Below are positions 46,604 through 56,440 of a stretch of DNA of 64,000 nucleotides, piece after piece; positions within the stretch are counted from its first letter, which is position 1; every line of letters starts with the position of its first letter. The DNA lies in the NCBI RefSeq assembly GCF_020687505.1, contig NZ_JAJEQT010000005.1; one strand, given 5' to 3'. A program made the translations under genes and the position numbers. The notes below the pieces were generated by a model that was not told where the DNA came from, ran no database searches, and saw nothing but the letters and a program-made list of their open reading frames with translations. This stretch comes from Coprococcus_C hominis. GTDB lineage: Bacteria > Bacillota > Clostridia > Lachnospirales > Lachnospiraceae.

Positions 46604-46931
46604 TGATGTAATCAAACTCCAATCCTTCTGCTATGGAATCAAACACCCGCTGCAGCAGCTTACAGATCTGCTGTTCCGCCTGCAAAAAATCACTTACCAC
46701 AGAGTTGTGCAGCAGTTCATCGTATTCCCTTGTCAGTTCTATCATCTCATCGTAAGGGTTTACGCCCTGCCGATTCTGAAGCTCGTAATTCTTGGCACGG
46801 AATTCCTGCAGATGTCTGCTCAATTCCTCATTTTCAAGAAGCGCCTGTTTTGTCCGCAGGTAAGTGCGGTACTCCTCAGATGCCCGGATATGTTCATTTA
46901 ATTGTTTGCTCTCGTTAATAACCTGTCTCAT
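46596..46931 (-). CDS. YlbF/YmcA-family protein
   Basis: A 111-residue all-helical, highly charged protein (RTYLRTKQALLENEELSR, LLHNSVVSDFLQAEQQICKL) of the YlbF/YmcA family. In Bacillus these proteins form a complex that modulates RNase Y and phosphorelays. It starts one base after the RNase J stop codon (TAATATG), with its ribosome site in the RNase J end, suggesting linked RNA-turnover functions. The exact paralogue cannot be told. Confidence 0.82.
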   Translation of the reverse strand: MRQVINESKQLNEHIRASEEYRTYLRTKQALLENEELSRHLQEFRAKNYELQNRQGVNPYDEMIELTREYDELLHNSVVSDFLQAEQQICKLLQRVFDSIAEGLEFDYINE

Positions 46932-46932
46932 A

Positions 46933-48594
46933 TTAAACCTCTGTGATAATCGGCAGAATCATCGGGCTTCGCTTCATCTTCTTCCAGAGGAAATCACTCA
47001 GCGCATCTCGAATCGTATTCTTCAATTTGCCCCAATCTGTAATTCCCCGGTCTAAGCAGTTATCCAATGCTTCCTGCACCACCTCGCGGCATTCATCCAT
47101 CAGGTTCTCTGCCTCACGCACATAAACGAATCCACGGGATACAATATCCGGTCCGGCAACCTGCTGGTTGCTTCCTGCCTCCAGTGTCACGACAACGATC
47201 AAAAGGCCATTCTCGGAAAGTTGCTGACGATCACGCAATACAATGTTTCCAACATCGCCAACACCGAGTCCGTCGACCAGAATTCCCTGTGCCTGTACCT
47301 TTCCAGTCACGTCAAAGACATCTTCTCCTATCGACAGTACATCGCCGGCGGATAAGATCTTGACATTTTCCTTGGGAATTCCCATCTCTACTGCAAGCTC
47401 TGCATGGCGCTTCAGATGTCGGTATTCGCCGTGTACCGACATCGCATATTTCGGTTTTGTAAGCGCATACATCAGTTTTATCTCTTCCTGACAGGCATGT
47501 CCGGAAACATGGGTATCCTGGAAGATTACATGAGCGCCCTTCATTTCAAGCTCGTTGATCACCTTGAAGATTGCCTTCTCATTTCCCGGAATCGGGCTGG
47601 ATGAGAAGATAACTACATCGCCCGGCTTGATCGTGATCTGCTTGTGAATGCTGGCCGCAATTCTCGAAAGCGCTGCCATATTCTCGCCCTGACTTCCGGT
47701 TGTGATCAGTACCACCTGCTCATCCGGATAGTTCTTAATCTGATCGATCTCGATCAACGTATTGTCCGGTATATCAATATAGCCAAGCTCCGAAGCTGTC
47801 TGAATGACATTTACCATGCTTCGTCCCTCGACAACCACCTTTCTGCCATACTTGTACGCAGAATTGATAATCTGCTGTACACGGTCGACATTTGATGCAA
47901 ATGTCGCAATGATGATTCGATGATCCTTGTTGTCATCAAACAAATGGTCAAATACTTTTCCGATCGTTTTCTCGGATGGAGTGTATCCTGAACGTTCCAC
48001 ATTTGTGGAATCCGCCATCAGTGCAAGCACACCTTTCTTTCCAAGTTCACCAAATCGTGGCAGGTCAATTGCCTCACCAAAGACCGGTGTGTAATCAACC
48101 TTAAAATCTCCGGTATGCACGATGATACCGGCTGGTGTATAGATCGCAAGTGCAGCCGCATCCGCAATCGAATGTGTCGTACGGATGAACTCGATACGGA
48201 ACGCACCAAGTGTGATCATCTGTCCGTGTGTTACGATCTTTCTTCTGACGTTGTTAATATTTCCATGTTCACGAAGCTTATGCTCGATCAGTCCCATCGT
48301 CAGCTTGGTTGCGTAAATCGGCATATTCACTTCATTTTCTATATACGGAATCGCACCGATATGATCCTCATGTCCGTGCGTGATTACAAGTCCCTTTACC
48401 TTGTCCGCATTTTCCTTTAAGTATGTGACATCCGGGATGACAAGGTCGATACCAAGCATCTCATCCTCCGGAAATGCAAGTCCACAGTCTACGACAATAA
48501 TACTGTCCTCATACTCGAACGCGGTAATGTTCATTCCGATCTGCTCTAATCCCCCAAGCGGAATGATCTTCACCGACTTATTATTCTGTTTCAT
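46933..48594 (-). CDS. rnj: ribonuclease J
   Basis: A 553-residue beta-CASP metallo-beta-lactamase-fold ribonuclease with 5'-3' exo- and endonuclease activity. The metal site HGHEDHIGAIPY is near residue 75, with further motifs DFKVDYTPVFGE, MADSTNVERSGYTPSE, and HVSGHACQEEIKL near 375. The C-terminal domain follows from about 445. It is cotranscribed with ylbF and lies between the DUF1292 gene and mltG-like gene, an arrangement that departs from Bacillus. Which of J1 or J2 it matches cannot be told. Confidence 0.96.
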   Translation of the reverse strand: MKQNNKSVKIIPLGGLEQIGMNITAFEYEDSIIVVDCGLAFPEDEMLGIDLVIPDVTYLKENADKVKGLVITHGHEDHIGAIPYIENEVNMPIYATKLTMGLIEHKLREHGNINNVRRKIVTHGQMITLGAFRIEFIRTTHSIADAAALAIYTPAGIIVHTGDFKVDYTPVFGEAIDLPRFGELGKKGVLALMADSTNVERSGYTPSEKTIGKVFDHLFDDNKDHRIIIATFASNVDRVQQIINSAYKYGRKVVVEGRSMVNVIQTASELGYIDIPDNTLIEIDQIKNYPDEQVVLITTGSQGENMAALSRIAASIHKQITIKPGDVVIFSSSPIPGNEKAIFKVINELEMKGAHVIFQDTHVSGHACQEEIKLMYALTKPKYAMSVHGEYRHLKRHAELAVEMGIPKENVKILSAGDVLSIGEDVFDVTGKVQAQGILVDGLGVGDVGNIVLRDRQQLSENGLLIVVVTLEAGSNQQVAGPDIVSRGFVYVREAENLMDECREVVQEALDNCLDRGITDWGKLKNTIRDALSDFLWKKMKRSPMILPIITEV

Positions 48595-48600
48595 TCTAAA

Positions 48601-48861
48601 CTAAACCTCCAAATCAATGTCTTCCAACAGCTCATCAAAGATCTTGATCACTGCTTTCAATTCGTTCTCGTCTTCTACTTCTGCGTAAGAAACGACATCT
48701 CCTTCGCTGTCCGGTTCTTCTTTCAGTACAAAGAAACTGCCATCCTCACTTTCTTCGTCATCTGTCACCAGAATGTAATTCACTCCAAAAAGCGTTGTCT
48801 GTTCTAATACATACAACTCGATATCTCCATCTTCTGTTTCAAATGTAATCTTCTCACTCAT
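48601..48861 (-). CDS. DUF1292 family protein (YrzB-like)
   Basis: An 86-residue acidic cytoplasmic protein of the DUF1292 family (EKITFETEDGDIELYVLEQT, YAEVEDENELKAVIKIFDEL). Function is unknown. It is a steady neighbour of ruvX/yqgF in Firmicutes. The reading frame is open to 48924, but ATG 48861 overlaps the ruvX stop by 8 bases and has GAGAGG upstream. Confidence 0.87.
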   Translation of the reverse strand: MSEKITFETEDGDIELYVLEQTTLFGVNYILVTDDEESEDGSFFVLKEEPDSEGDVVSYAEVEDENELKAVIKIFDELLEDIDLEV

Positions 48862-49288
48862 CTCTTTTATGTGCCTCTCGATCCAGATAACTCTGCAATA
48901 TGATAGCTGCCGCCATCTTGTCAATGTGTTCTTTTCTTCCGCTCACGCACACACCCGTCTCTTCTAAAATCCGGTTTGCTTCCACTGTCGTGAGCCTTTC
49001 ATCCTCAAATATTATCGGCAATCCGGTTCTGCGTTCCAGATTCTCCGCAAATTCTCTCGTTGCCTGAACTCTTGGTCCTTCCGTATTGTTCATCATCTTG
49101 GGAAGTCCAAGTACGATTTTATCCACGTCGTGCTCCACCACGAGTGCCTCAATCCTTGCATAGGTCTGTCTCAGTTTATTTTCTTGTTTTCGCTCGATCG
49201 TCTCGAGTGGCTGTGCAATCAAACAAGTTGCATCTGACAATGCAACGCCAACTGTCTTCGAGCCATAATCCAGTCCAAGGATTCTCAT
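48854..49288 (-). CDS. ruvX: putative Holliday junction resolvase / pre-16S rRNA nuclease (RuvX/YqgF)
   Basis: A 144-residue RNase H-fold protein. It has the N-terminal Asp motif ILGLDYGSKTVGVALSD, the LGLPKMMNNTEG region, and the acidic motifs IIFEDERLTTVEA and HIDKMAAAIILQSYL. YqgF takes part in 16S rRNA 5'-end maturation in E. coli and has been proposed as a resolvase. It lies between ireB and DUF1292. Start ATG 49288 with GGAGCGGGACG upstream. Confidence 0.94.
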   Translation of the reverse strand: MRILGLDYGSKTVGVALSDATCLIAQPLETIERKQENKLRQTYARIEALVVEHDVDKIVLGLPKMMNNTEGPRVQATREFAENLERRTGLPIIFEDERLTTVEANRILEETGVCVSGRKEHIDKMAAAIILQSYLDREAHKRDE

Positions 49289-49333
49289 ATCGTCCCGCTC
49301 CTTCTGTCAAGCAGAAATACCACGCAGTGTTTC

Positions 49334-49591
49334 TTACTTGAGCCGTGTCTCAATATAGTTCTCAAGAAGTACCTCTATGATCTCATCCCGCTCTGCTTTC
49401 ATGATCAGACTTCTCGCATTTTTGTAACTTGTAATGTAGGTTGGATCTCCACTCATCACATAACCGACGATCTGACTTACAGGGTTGTATCCTTTCTCAG
49501 ATAACGCCTCATACACCTGCTCTAAAATGTCAGATACCTCTATATTTGATTCATGGATAATTCCTATGTCCTGAGTATTTTGATTGTTCAC
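49334..49591 (-). CDS. ireB: IreB-family regulator (DUF965)
   Basis: An 85-residue helical protein (VYEALSEKGYNPVSQIVGYV, PTYITSYKNARSLIMKAERD) of the IreB/DUF965 family. In Enterococcus IreB is phosphorylated by the Ser/Thr kinase IreK and affects cephalosporin resistance. The start is GTG. It is first in the operon leading to ruvX and the trmR/U32 genes, with a promoter at 49635-49663. Confidence 0.92.
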   Translation of the reverse strand: MNNQNTQDIGIIHESNIEVSDILEQVYEALSEKGYNPVSQIVGYVMSGDPTYITSYKNARSLIMKAERDEIIEVLLENYIETRLK

Positions 49592-49634
49592 TTTCTCACG
49601 TCCTTCTTTATTGCATTAAAAAACATTTGGCTTT

Positions 49635-49663
49635 ATTTTAATATATGTAGCCTAAAATAGCAA
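49635..49663 (-). promoter_or_regulatory. promoter of the ireB operon
   Basis: TTGCTA at 49658-49663 and TAAAAT at 49635-49640 with a 17-bp spacer, in the gap after polC. No terminator is visible after polC, so read-through is possible. Confidence 0.55.
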
Positions 49664-49668
49664 CTCTT

Positions 49669-52600
49669 TTATTTCAGCATGCCAAAGAAATCATACTGGT
49701 TTGTCTCTGGCAGATCGCCGAGGATTCCAAGTTCTTCCATCACATCGAGGATCGTCTTTGACACCTTTCCACGGATACGGATATCCTCTTTTGATGTAAA
49801 TGTGCCGCCTTTTGCTGCTTCCTCCAGCTGTTGCGCCGCCTTTAAGCCCATGCCGGCAATGGATGCAAAGCTCGGCATGATCTTTCCATCTATGATCTGG
49901 AAACGATCTGCCTTTGCACGGTACAGATCGATTGGCATAAACTCGATACCTCTCGCATACATCTCCTGTACCAGCCGCATATCACGCACCATATCCTTCT
50001 CGGTCGCACTCATATCATTCTTATCTTTCTTCTGCAAGGCAGCCAGATTTTCTTCCAGTGCCTCCTTGCCAAGACACATCTGCTGATAGTCAAACGCCGA
50101 CGCACGGATACTGAAAAATGCCGTGTAATATGCAAGCGGATATTTAATCTTGTAATATGCTACACGCCAGCCCATCATAACATAGGCAACCGCATGTGCC
50201 TTCGGGAACATGTACTTGATTTTCTCACATGACTCCATGTACCATTCTGGAACATCATGCTTACGCATCTCCTCTTTCCACTCATCCCATTTGTCACATT
50301 TGCCTTTTGCAACGATACCTTTTCGTACCTTCTCCATGATGTTAAATGCAAGTCCCGGTTCCAGTCCCCGGTAGATCAGATACGTCATAATATCATCTCG
50401 TGTACAGATCGCGGACGAAAGTTCACAGACGCCCTCCGCAATCAGTGTCTGTGCGTTTCCAAGCCATACATCCGTACCATGGGAAAGTCCCGCGATACGC
50501 ACCAGATCCGAAAATGCTTTCGGCGCAGCGTCGATCAACATCTGCATCGCAAAATCTGTACCAAACTCCGGAATTCCAAGTGTACCAAGCTTCGTGCCGC
50601 CGATGTCCTCCGGTTTGATACCAAGTGCTTCCGTATTATGGAACAAAGACATAACATCTTTATCATCCAGCGGAATCGTCTTCGCATCCAGTCCGGTCAG
50701 ATCTTCCAGACGACGAATCATCGTCGGATCATCATGACCGAGAATATCAAGTTTCAACAGGTTATGGTCGATGGAATGGTACTCAAAATGTGTTGTAATA
50801 ATATCGGTTGTTGTGTCGTTCGCCGGATGCTGGATCGGCGTGAACGAATAAATCTCCTCATGCTTTGGCAGCACGATCATACCACCCGGATGCTGTCCGG
50901 TTGTACGTTTCACGCCTGTCAGTCCCAAAGCGATACGTTCCATCTCACAACGCCGTTTTACCTGCTCATGCTCTTCGTAATATTTGTACACATATCCAAA
51001 TGCGGTTTTCTCTGCCAGAGAACCAATCGTTCCCGCACGGAATGCCTTTCCCTTTCCAAAAAGTTCCTCTGTATAAGCATGTGCTTTGGGCTGATACTCA
51101 CCAGAGAAATTCAAATCAATATCCGGCTCTTTATCGCCATAGAAACCAAGGAATGTCTCAAACGGAATATCGTGTCCTTCCTTCGTCATCAGCGTGCCAC
51201 ACTTTGGGCATTTCCGGTCAGGCATATCACAACCAGACTGTCCTTCGAACTGTTTCACAAAATCCGAATCAAAATCTGTAAAATAACACTTCGGACAGAT
51301 GTAGTGTGCCGGAAGTGGATTTACTTCCGTGATACCTGCCATCGTCGCAACAAAGGACGAACCAACCGAACCTCGGCTGCCTACCAGATATCCATCGCCA
51401 TTTGATTTCCACACCAGCTTCTGCGCGATAATATACATAACCGCAAATCCGTTTGAGATAATGGAATGCAGTTCCCGTTTCAGTCTCGCCTCTACGATCT
51501 CCGGCAGATTTGGTCCGTAAATCTCATGTGCTTTGTCATAACAGATCGTCGTCAGCGTCTCATCGGAATTATCAATGATCGGCGGACATTTATCCGGCCG
51601 TACCGGTGAGATACGCTCAATCATATCATTGATTTTATTTGTATTTGTAATAACGACTTCTTTTGCAAGATCACTGCCTAAATACTGGAACTCTGCAAGC
51701 ATCTCATCCGTTGTACGGAAAAACAGCGGTGGCTGACGGTCTGCATCATGGAATCCCTTTCCCGCCATCATGATCCGCCGATATATCTCATCCTCCGGAT
51801 CGAGGAAATGCACATCACACGTTGCAACGACCGGCTTGCCAAACTGTTTCCCGAGGTCACAAATCTTCCGGTTTACATCCTGCAGATCTTCCACGGTCTT
51901 GACCGGCGCTTTCTCATCATCAAGCAGGAACATGTTGTTTCCAACCGGCTGAATCTCATAGTAATCATAGAAATTACAAAGTCTTGTGATTTCATCCTCG
52001 CCCTCTCCGTACAATACTGCACGGTAAAGCTCGCCCGCCTCACAGGCGGAGCCAATGATCAGACCTTCCCGGTATTTGTTGATCAGACTCTTCGGCATAC
52101 GTGGACGCCGGTTAAAATATGTCAGATGCGACTCAGAAATCAGACGGTACAGATTCACTCGTCCAACCTCATTTGCCGCCAATATGATACCATGATACGT
52201 TTTTGCTTTCCGGATTGCATCCGGAGATGCAGCACCCGCTTCGTTTAACTCATGGATCGTTGTAATACCTTTTTCTTTGATCATCTTGATCATCTTGACG
52301 AAGATCTCAGCTGTAGCAGCCGCATCATCACAAGCTCTATGGTGATGCTCATTTACAACACCAAACTGCTTGCACAGACGATCCAGTGTATACTTACCAA
52401 GCTCAGGAAGCAGGATATGCGCCAGTGTCATCGTATCCACGATTGTACTGTCAAACACCAGTCCCAGCCGCTTTGCATTCTCCCGTATAAATCCGGTATC
52501 AAAGGTAGCATTATGCGCAACCACACTTGCATCGCCAATATACTCTAAAAATTTCGGCAGGATCACTTCGATCGTCGGTGCATTCTGCACCATCGCATCC

Positions 52601-54243
52601 GTGATGGATGTAAGCTTCGTGATCGTATACGGAATCGGCACCTCCGGATTGACAAATTCAGAGAATGTATCCTGTATCCTTCCATCCTTGATCCGCACGG
52701 CACCGATCTCAATGATACGATTATTTGTCGGGCTTAAGCCTGTGGTTTCTATATCAAATACCACATATTCCGAATCAATCTTCTGTCCTTTTTCGTTCTG
52801 GATCAAGCCTTTTACATCATCGACAAAATAGCCCTCTACACCATAGATGATTTTAAAGTCCTCGCCTTTTTTGAGCTGGTGGTTTGCAATCGGGAATGCC
52901 TGTACAACACCATGATCGGTGATTGCAAGCGCCTTCATGCCCCATTCCTTCGCGCGGGCAATAACTTTTTCGATGCCAACCACACTATCCATCTCGCTCA
53001 TGATCGTATGCAGATGCAGCTCGACACGTTTTTCAAGCGCGTTATCCATCCGTTTCTCCCGAAAATCATTTGCCGGTTTGATTCCGGCAACGGATGAAAA
53101 GGTGATTTCCTTACTGTAGCTGTCATACATTGGCACACCTTTTATGATATAGAATTTTCCCTTCTGCAATTCATCCAGCAACGGTCCCCGGTCATCCGGT
53201 GATACAAACAGTTTGAACATAATTGTATCAGTAAAATCGGTAATCGCACCTGTGATAATAAACTTTCCACTTCGCAGTTCGCGATCTTCCAACGCAATTA
53301 CCTGTCCATGGATACAACATTCACCGGTACCTTCTTCGAGTGCCTCAATCTTGACAATATCCGCCTCACAGTTTCTGCCATAGAACACATCCGGGTCCTG
53401 TGACTGCTGCTTGCGATAACTTCCATAATCGCCTTTCCCTGAGAATTTGCGATCGGATCTGGCACCTGCGCCATAGGATTTGGCTGCTGCAGCCGCTGGT
53501 TTTGCACTGGATGCGGCTGGCTGTGGGGACTTCGGTGCATCTGTCTTTGCAGCCGTTTTTGCTTCTGCCTGTTTATTTTCATCCTTGGCGGCCTTTTTAT
53601 CTTCTGCATTCTTCTCTTTTTCCGAAGCATCCGAAGCAGCTTTTGCCGCCTGTAATTCTGCATTTTTCTCCTCGATCGTACGGAGCTCCTGCTGTAAGCG
53701 CAGCGCATTTGCCTGCCGCAGCTTCGTTTTTTGCTCTAAGGAATAGCTGAATCCAACTTCGATTTCTTTTCCAAAATGATCACGAAAATAAGACACGAGA
53801 AAATCCCGTATCAGTTTTTCATGTTCCTTTGCAACCGAGGAATGTTCGACCGCAATGCTGATCACATCCTCGTTATAATACCACTCCGCCCGGCTCATCA
53901 ACCGAAATGCAATCCGGCTGATGCTGCGCAGTTCCTCTAACAGGCTTTCTTTATAATTCTCCGCAATCTGTCTCACATCATATTGTTCCGATAGCTGATA
54001 TCGCATAAATATCTGGATTTTCTTTCCTGCACCACCCATATGATATGCATACTGTGTCAGCAATGCTTCCATACGGGTAATCATATGATATGGAATCAAG
54101 TGGTCACTTTGCAGCGTAACAATCATCTGTTTTTTTGTCTCGTAGGTTTTGATACTCTCCACCTGCGTATCCGAAAAAAGGGCGTCAAGTTCCGCTCCAC
54201 CCTTAAAAGCCGGAAATACATTACAAAATGTTTTGTTATCCAC
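49669..54243 (-). CDS. polC: DNA polymerase III alpha subunit, Gram-positive PolC
   Basis: A 1524-residue replicative polymerase with its own proofreading. The N-terminal region (1-190) is followed by an Ala/Lys/Glu-rich low-complexity linker (about 190-275), an OB-fold (about 288-395), the PHP domain (VELHLHTIMSEMDSV, ALAITDHGVVQ; from about 405) with the DEDDh exonuclease inserted (YVVFDIETTGLSP, about 493-665), then the catalytic core with DIDLNFSGEYQ. A zinc-binding CPKC...CPKCGT segment is near 1050. Length and domain order are those of PolC. Start is GTG 54243 with GAGGAG, which lies in the last codons of ispG. Confidence 0.98.
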   Translation of the reverse strand: MDNKTFCNVFPAFKGGAELDALFSDTQVESIKTYETKKQMIVTLQSDHLIPYHMITRMEALLTQYAYHMGGAGKKIQIFMRYQLSEQYDVRQIAENYKESLLEELRSISRIAFRLMSRAEWYYNEDVISIAVEHSSVAKEHEKLIRDFLVSYFRDHFGKEIEVGFSYSLEQKTKLRQANALRLQQELRTIEEKNAELQAAKAASDASEKEKNAEDKKAAKDENKQAEAKTAAKTDAPKSPQPAASSAKPAAAAAKSYGAGARSDRKFSGKGDYGSYRKQQSQDPDVFYGRNCEADIVKIEALEEGTGECCIHGQVIALEDRELRSGKFIITGAITDFTDTIMFKLFVSPDDRGPLLDELQKGKFYIIKGVPMYDSYSKEITFSSVAGIKPANDFREKRMDNALEKRVELHLHTIMSEMDSVVGIEKVIARAKEWGMKALAITDHGVVQAFPIANHQLKKGEDFKIIYGVEGYFVDDVKGLIQNEKGQKIDSEYVVFDIETTGLSPTNNRIIEIGAVRIKDGRIQDTFSEFVNPEVPIPYTITKLTSITDAMVQNAPTIEVILPKFLEYIGDASVVAHNATFDTGFIRENAKRLGLVFDSTIVDTMTLAHILLPELGKYTLDRLCKQFGVVNEHHHRACDDAAATAEIFVKMIKMIKEKGITTIHELNEAGAASPDAIRKAKTYHGIILAANEVGRVNLYRLISESHLTYFNRRPRMPKSLINKYREGLIIGSACEAGELYRAVLYGEGEDEITRLCNFYDYYEIQPVGNNMFLLDDEKAPVKTVEDLQDVNRKICDLGKQFGKPVVATCDVHFLDPEDEIYRRIMMAGKGFHDADRQPPLFFRTTDEMLAEFQYLGSDLAKEVVITNTNKINDMIERISPVRPDKCPPIIDNSDETLTTICYDKAHEIYGPNLPEIVEARLKRELHSIISNGFAVMYIIAQKLVWKSNGDGYLVGSRGSVGSSFVATMAGITEVNPLPAHYICPKCYFTDFDSDFVKQFEGQSGCDMPDRKCPKCGTLMTKEGHDIPFETFLGFYGDKEPDIDLNFSGEYQPKAHAYTEELFGKGKAFRAGTIGSLAEKTAFGYVYKYYEEHEQVKRRCEMERIALGLTGVKRTTGQHPGGMIVLPKHEEIYSFTPIQHPANDTTTDIITTHFEYHSIDHNLLKLDILGHDDPTMIRRLEDLTGLDAKTIPLDDKDVMSLFHNTEALGIKPEDIGGTKLGTLGIPEFGTDFAMQMLIDAAPKAFSDLVRIAGLSHGTDVWLGNAQTLIAEGVCELSSAICTRDDIMTYLIYRGLEPGLAFNIMEKVRKGIVAKGKCDKWDEWKEEMRKHDVPEWYMESCEKIKYMFPKAHAVAYVMMGWRVAYYKIKYPLAYYTAFFSIRASAFDYQQMCLGKEALEENLAALQKKDKNDMSATEKDMVRDMRLVQEMYARGIEFMPIDLYRAKADRFQIIDGKIMPSFASIAGMGLKAAQQLEEAAKGGTFTSKEDIRIRGKVSKTILDVMEELGILGDLPETNQYDFFGMLK

Positions 54244-54247
54244 GTTT

Positions 54248-55336
54248 TTACTCCTCTTCCCAGTGATCCAGCTCGTACTTCAGTGCTGCAAGCAGATTCT
54301 CCTGTGGAACTTTCTTAATGATCTCACCGTGTCTCATCAGAAGTCCCTCACCATTGCCGCCTGCAATACCAAGATCCGCTTCCCGTGCCTCACCAGGTCC
54401 ATTTACCGCACAGCCCATCACAGCAACCTTGATTGACAGATGGTCATAGCCGGCAATCAGTTTCTCTACATCATTCGCAAGTCCGATCAGGTCGATCTTT
54501 GTTCTGCCACAAGTCGGACAGGACACGAGCTCGATTCCATCCTTGCGCAACCCTAACGTCCGCAGGATCAGCTTTGCCGATGTAATCTCCTCAACCGGAT
54601 CTCCCGTCAGAGACACACGCATCGTATCGCCAATTCCCTGTCCTAAAATCATACCAAGCCCTACTGCAGACTTGATATTGCCACGATAGACTGTTCCAGC
54701 CTCTGTAATTCCAACATGCAGAGGATAACTCGACTGTTCCGCAATCAATTCATGCGCATGTACACACATCATAACATCGGAACTCTTGATACTGATTACC
54801 AGATTATCGTAATCACATTCCTCGATCATCCGTACCTTGTCAAGTGCAGACTCCACGATACCTTCCGCTGTCACGCCACCATATTTTTCAACCAGATTCC
54901 GCTCTAAGGAACCGGAATTCACACCGACACGAATCGGAATATTCCGCTCTTTCGCTACTTTTACAACCTTCTTCAGATTCTCTTCTCCGCCGATATTTCC
55001 CGGATTGATCCGAATCTTATCTGCACCATATTCCATCGCAAGTATCGCCAGCCGATAATCAAAATGAATGTCTGCTACGATTGGAATATGAATCTGTTCT
55101 TTAATCTTATCAAATGCCTTTGCAGCCGCCTCGGTATTCGCGGTGGAACGGATGATCTGACAGCCTGCCTTCTCCAGTTCCAGAATCTGCGCCACGGTTG
55201 CGTCTACATCAGATGTCTCTGTATTTGTCATAGACTGAATCGCAATCGGATTGCCGCCACCGATCACGACACCGCCAATATTTATCATTCTCGTCGTATC
55301 TCTGTGTGGAAGTGTTTTTTTCGTTCCGTATCTCAT
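54248..55336 (-). CDS. ispG: 4-hydroxy-3-methylbut-2-enyl diphosphate synthase (IspG/GcpE)
   Basis: A 362-residue [4Fe-4S] enzyme of the MEP pathway for isoprenoids. It has a TIM barrel (VADIHFDYRLAILAMEYGADK, KIRINPGNIGGEE) and a C-terminal cluster domain with the Cys ligands in SCPTCGRTKIDL and GCAVNGPGEAREADLG. The ATG at 55336 has AAGGGG eight bases upstream; a GTG at 55342 overlaps this region. It lies between rseP and polC. Together with dxr in the same operon it supplies precursors for UppS. Confidence 0.97.
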   Translation of the reverse strand: MRYGTKKTLPHRDTTRMINIGGVVIGGGNPIAIQSMTNTETSDVDATVAQILELEKAGCQIIRSTANTEAAAKAFDKIKEQIHIPIVADIHFDYRLAILAMEYGADKIRINPGNIGGEENLKKVVKVAKERNIPIRVGVNSGSLERNLVEKYGGVTAEGIVESALDKVRMIEECDYDNLVISIKSSDVMMCVHAHELIAEQSSYPLHVGITEAGTVYRGNIKSAVGLGMILGQGIGDTMRVSLTGDPVEEITSAKLILRTLGLRKDGIELVSCPTCGRTKIDLIGLANDVEKLIAGYDHLSIKVAVMGCAVNGPGEAREADLGIAGGNGEGLLMRHGEIIKKVPQENLLAALKYELDHWEEE

Positions 55337-55360
55337 AATCACAACCCCTTTTCTAACCTT

Positions 55361-56413
55361 TTAGAAAAATGCATTCTTAATATCATTAAAGAATACTACA
55401 ACCATCAATACCATAAGTAACGCAAATCCGATGAAGTTCACAATCGCTTCCTTCTCCTGTGGAATCTTCTTTCTACGGATTGCCTCAATAAACAGGAACA
55501 ACAGTCTGCCGCCATCCAGTGCCGGAATCGGAAGCAGGTTCATGATACCCAGATTCACACTCAGCAAGATACTCCAGTTTAAAAGATTCAGTATTACATT
55601 GATTACTGCCTCTTTCTGCGTTGTGCTGATATCCTTTGCCTCTTCAATCACTTCGTTCATGGCACTTCCAACACCAACGGGACCCATGATATCTCCATTT
55701 TTCACACCGCCAGTCACAATCATCCGAAGTCCTGTCACCGTCGCTTTCACCCAATATCGAAGCTCCAGACCTGCATATTTGATATCATTTCCAAATCCGG
55801 TGGACGCGACATAACCTCCAGCAACTCCAAGTTTATAATTTCCTTCATTGTCCACCTTTGGTGTTACAACAACCGATTCCTTTGAACCATCTGCATGCTC
55901 AATCGAAAGTGTTACCGGCTTGGAAGGATTCTCTGCCTGCATATAGAGTAAAATCTCACGATAATTATAAATCTTCTTGCCATTAATCGCTGTCACTGTA
56001 TCTCCAACAACGATTCCAGCATCCTCCGCCGCAGAATGTTCTACCACGGTTGTAAGTCTGGCAGGATCACAGCCCGTAAAATGAATCAATACAATTGAAA
56101 AAACAAATGCCAGAATAAAGTTAAACACAGGACCCGCCGCAATCACCAGAATCCGTGCCAGCAGCGGCTTGTTGTTAAACGCATTCTCATCTTCACTCTC
56201 GCCATCTTCCCCCATCATCATGCAGTACCCACCAATCGGCAGTAAACGCAGGGAATATTTCGTCTCCTTTTTCTGTATTGAAAAAATAGCCGGTCCCATA
56301 CCAATGGAAAACTCCATAACCGCGATCTTATTCATCTTTGCAACAATAAAGTGTCCGAACTCGTGAAAAAACACGATTACACCAAACACCAGTATAATCA
56401 GAATAATGTTCAT
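55361..56413 (-). CDS. rseP: RIP metalloprotease RseP (site-2 protease)
   Basis: A 350-residue intramembrane zinc protease. It has HEFGH (residue about 16) in the first helix, a PDZ domain in the middle (about 115-195, GIVVGDTVTAINGKKIYNY), and the second metal motif NLLPIPALDGGRLLF near 300. It cuts membrane-bound anti-sigma factors and signal-peptide remnants. It lies between dxr and ispG in the conserved order. Confidence 0.95.
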   Translation of the reverse strand: MNIILIILVFGVIVFFHEFGHFIVAKMNKIAVMEFSIGMGPAIFSIQKKETKYSLRLLPIGGYCMMMGEDGESEDENAFNNKPLLARILVIAAGPVFNFILAFVFSIVLIHFTGCDPARLTTVVEHSAAEDAGIVVGDTVTAINGKKIYNYREILLYMQAENPSKPVTLSIEHADGSKESVVVTPKVDNEGNYKLGVAGGYVASTGFGNDIKYAGLELRYWVKATVTGLRMIVTGGVKNGDIMGPVGVGSAMNEVIEEAKDISTTQKEAVINVILNLLNWSILLSVNLGIMNLLPIPALDGGRLLFLFIEAIRRKKIPQEKEAIVNFIGFALLMVLMVVVFFNDIKNAFF

Positions 56414-56440
56414 ACAATCTCCTTTTACATCGAAACTCTA

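Noticed and set aside
50257..51405. Long plus-strand reading frame (about 382 codons) opposite polC
   Set aside because: The region codes for conserved PolC catalytic sequence on the minus strand and the plus-strand product looks random.
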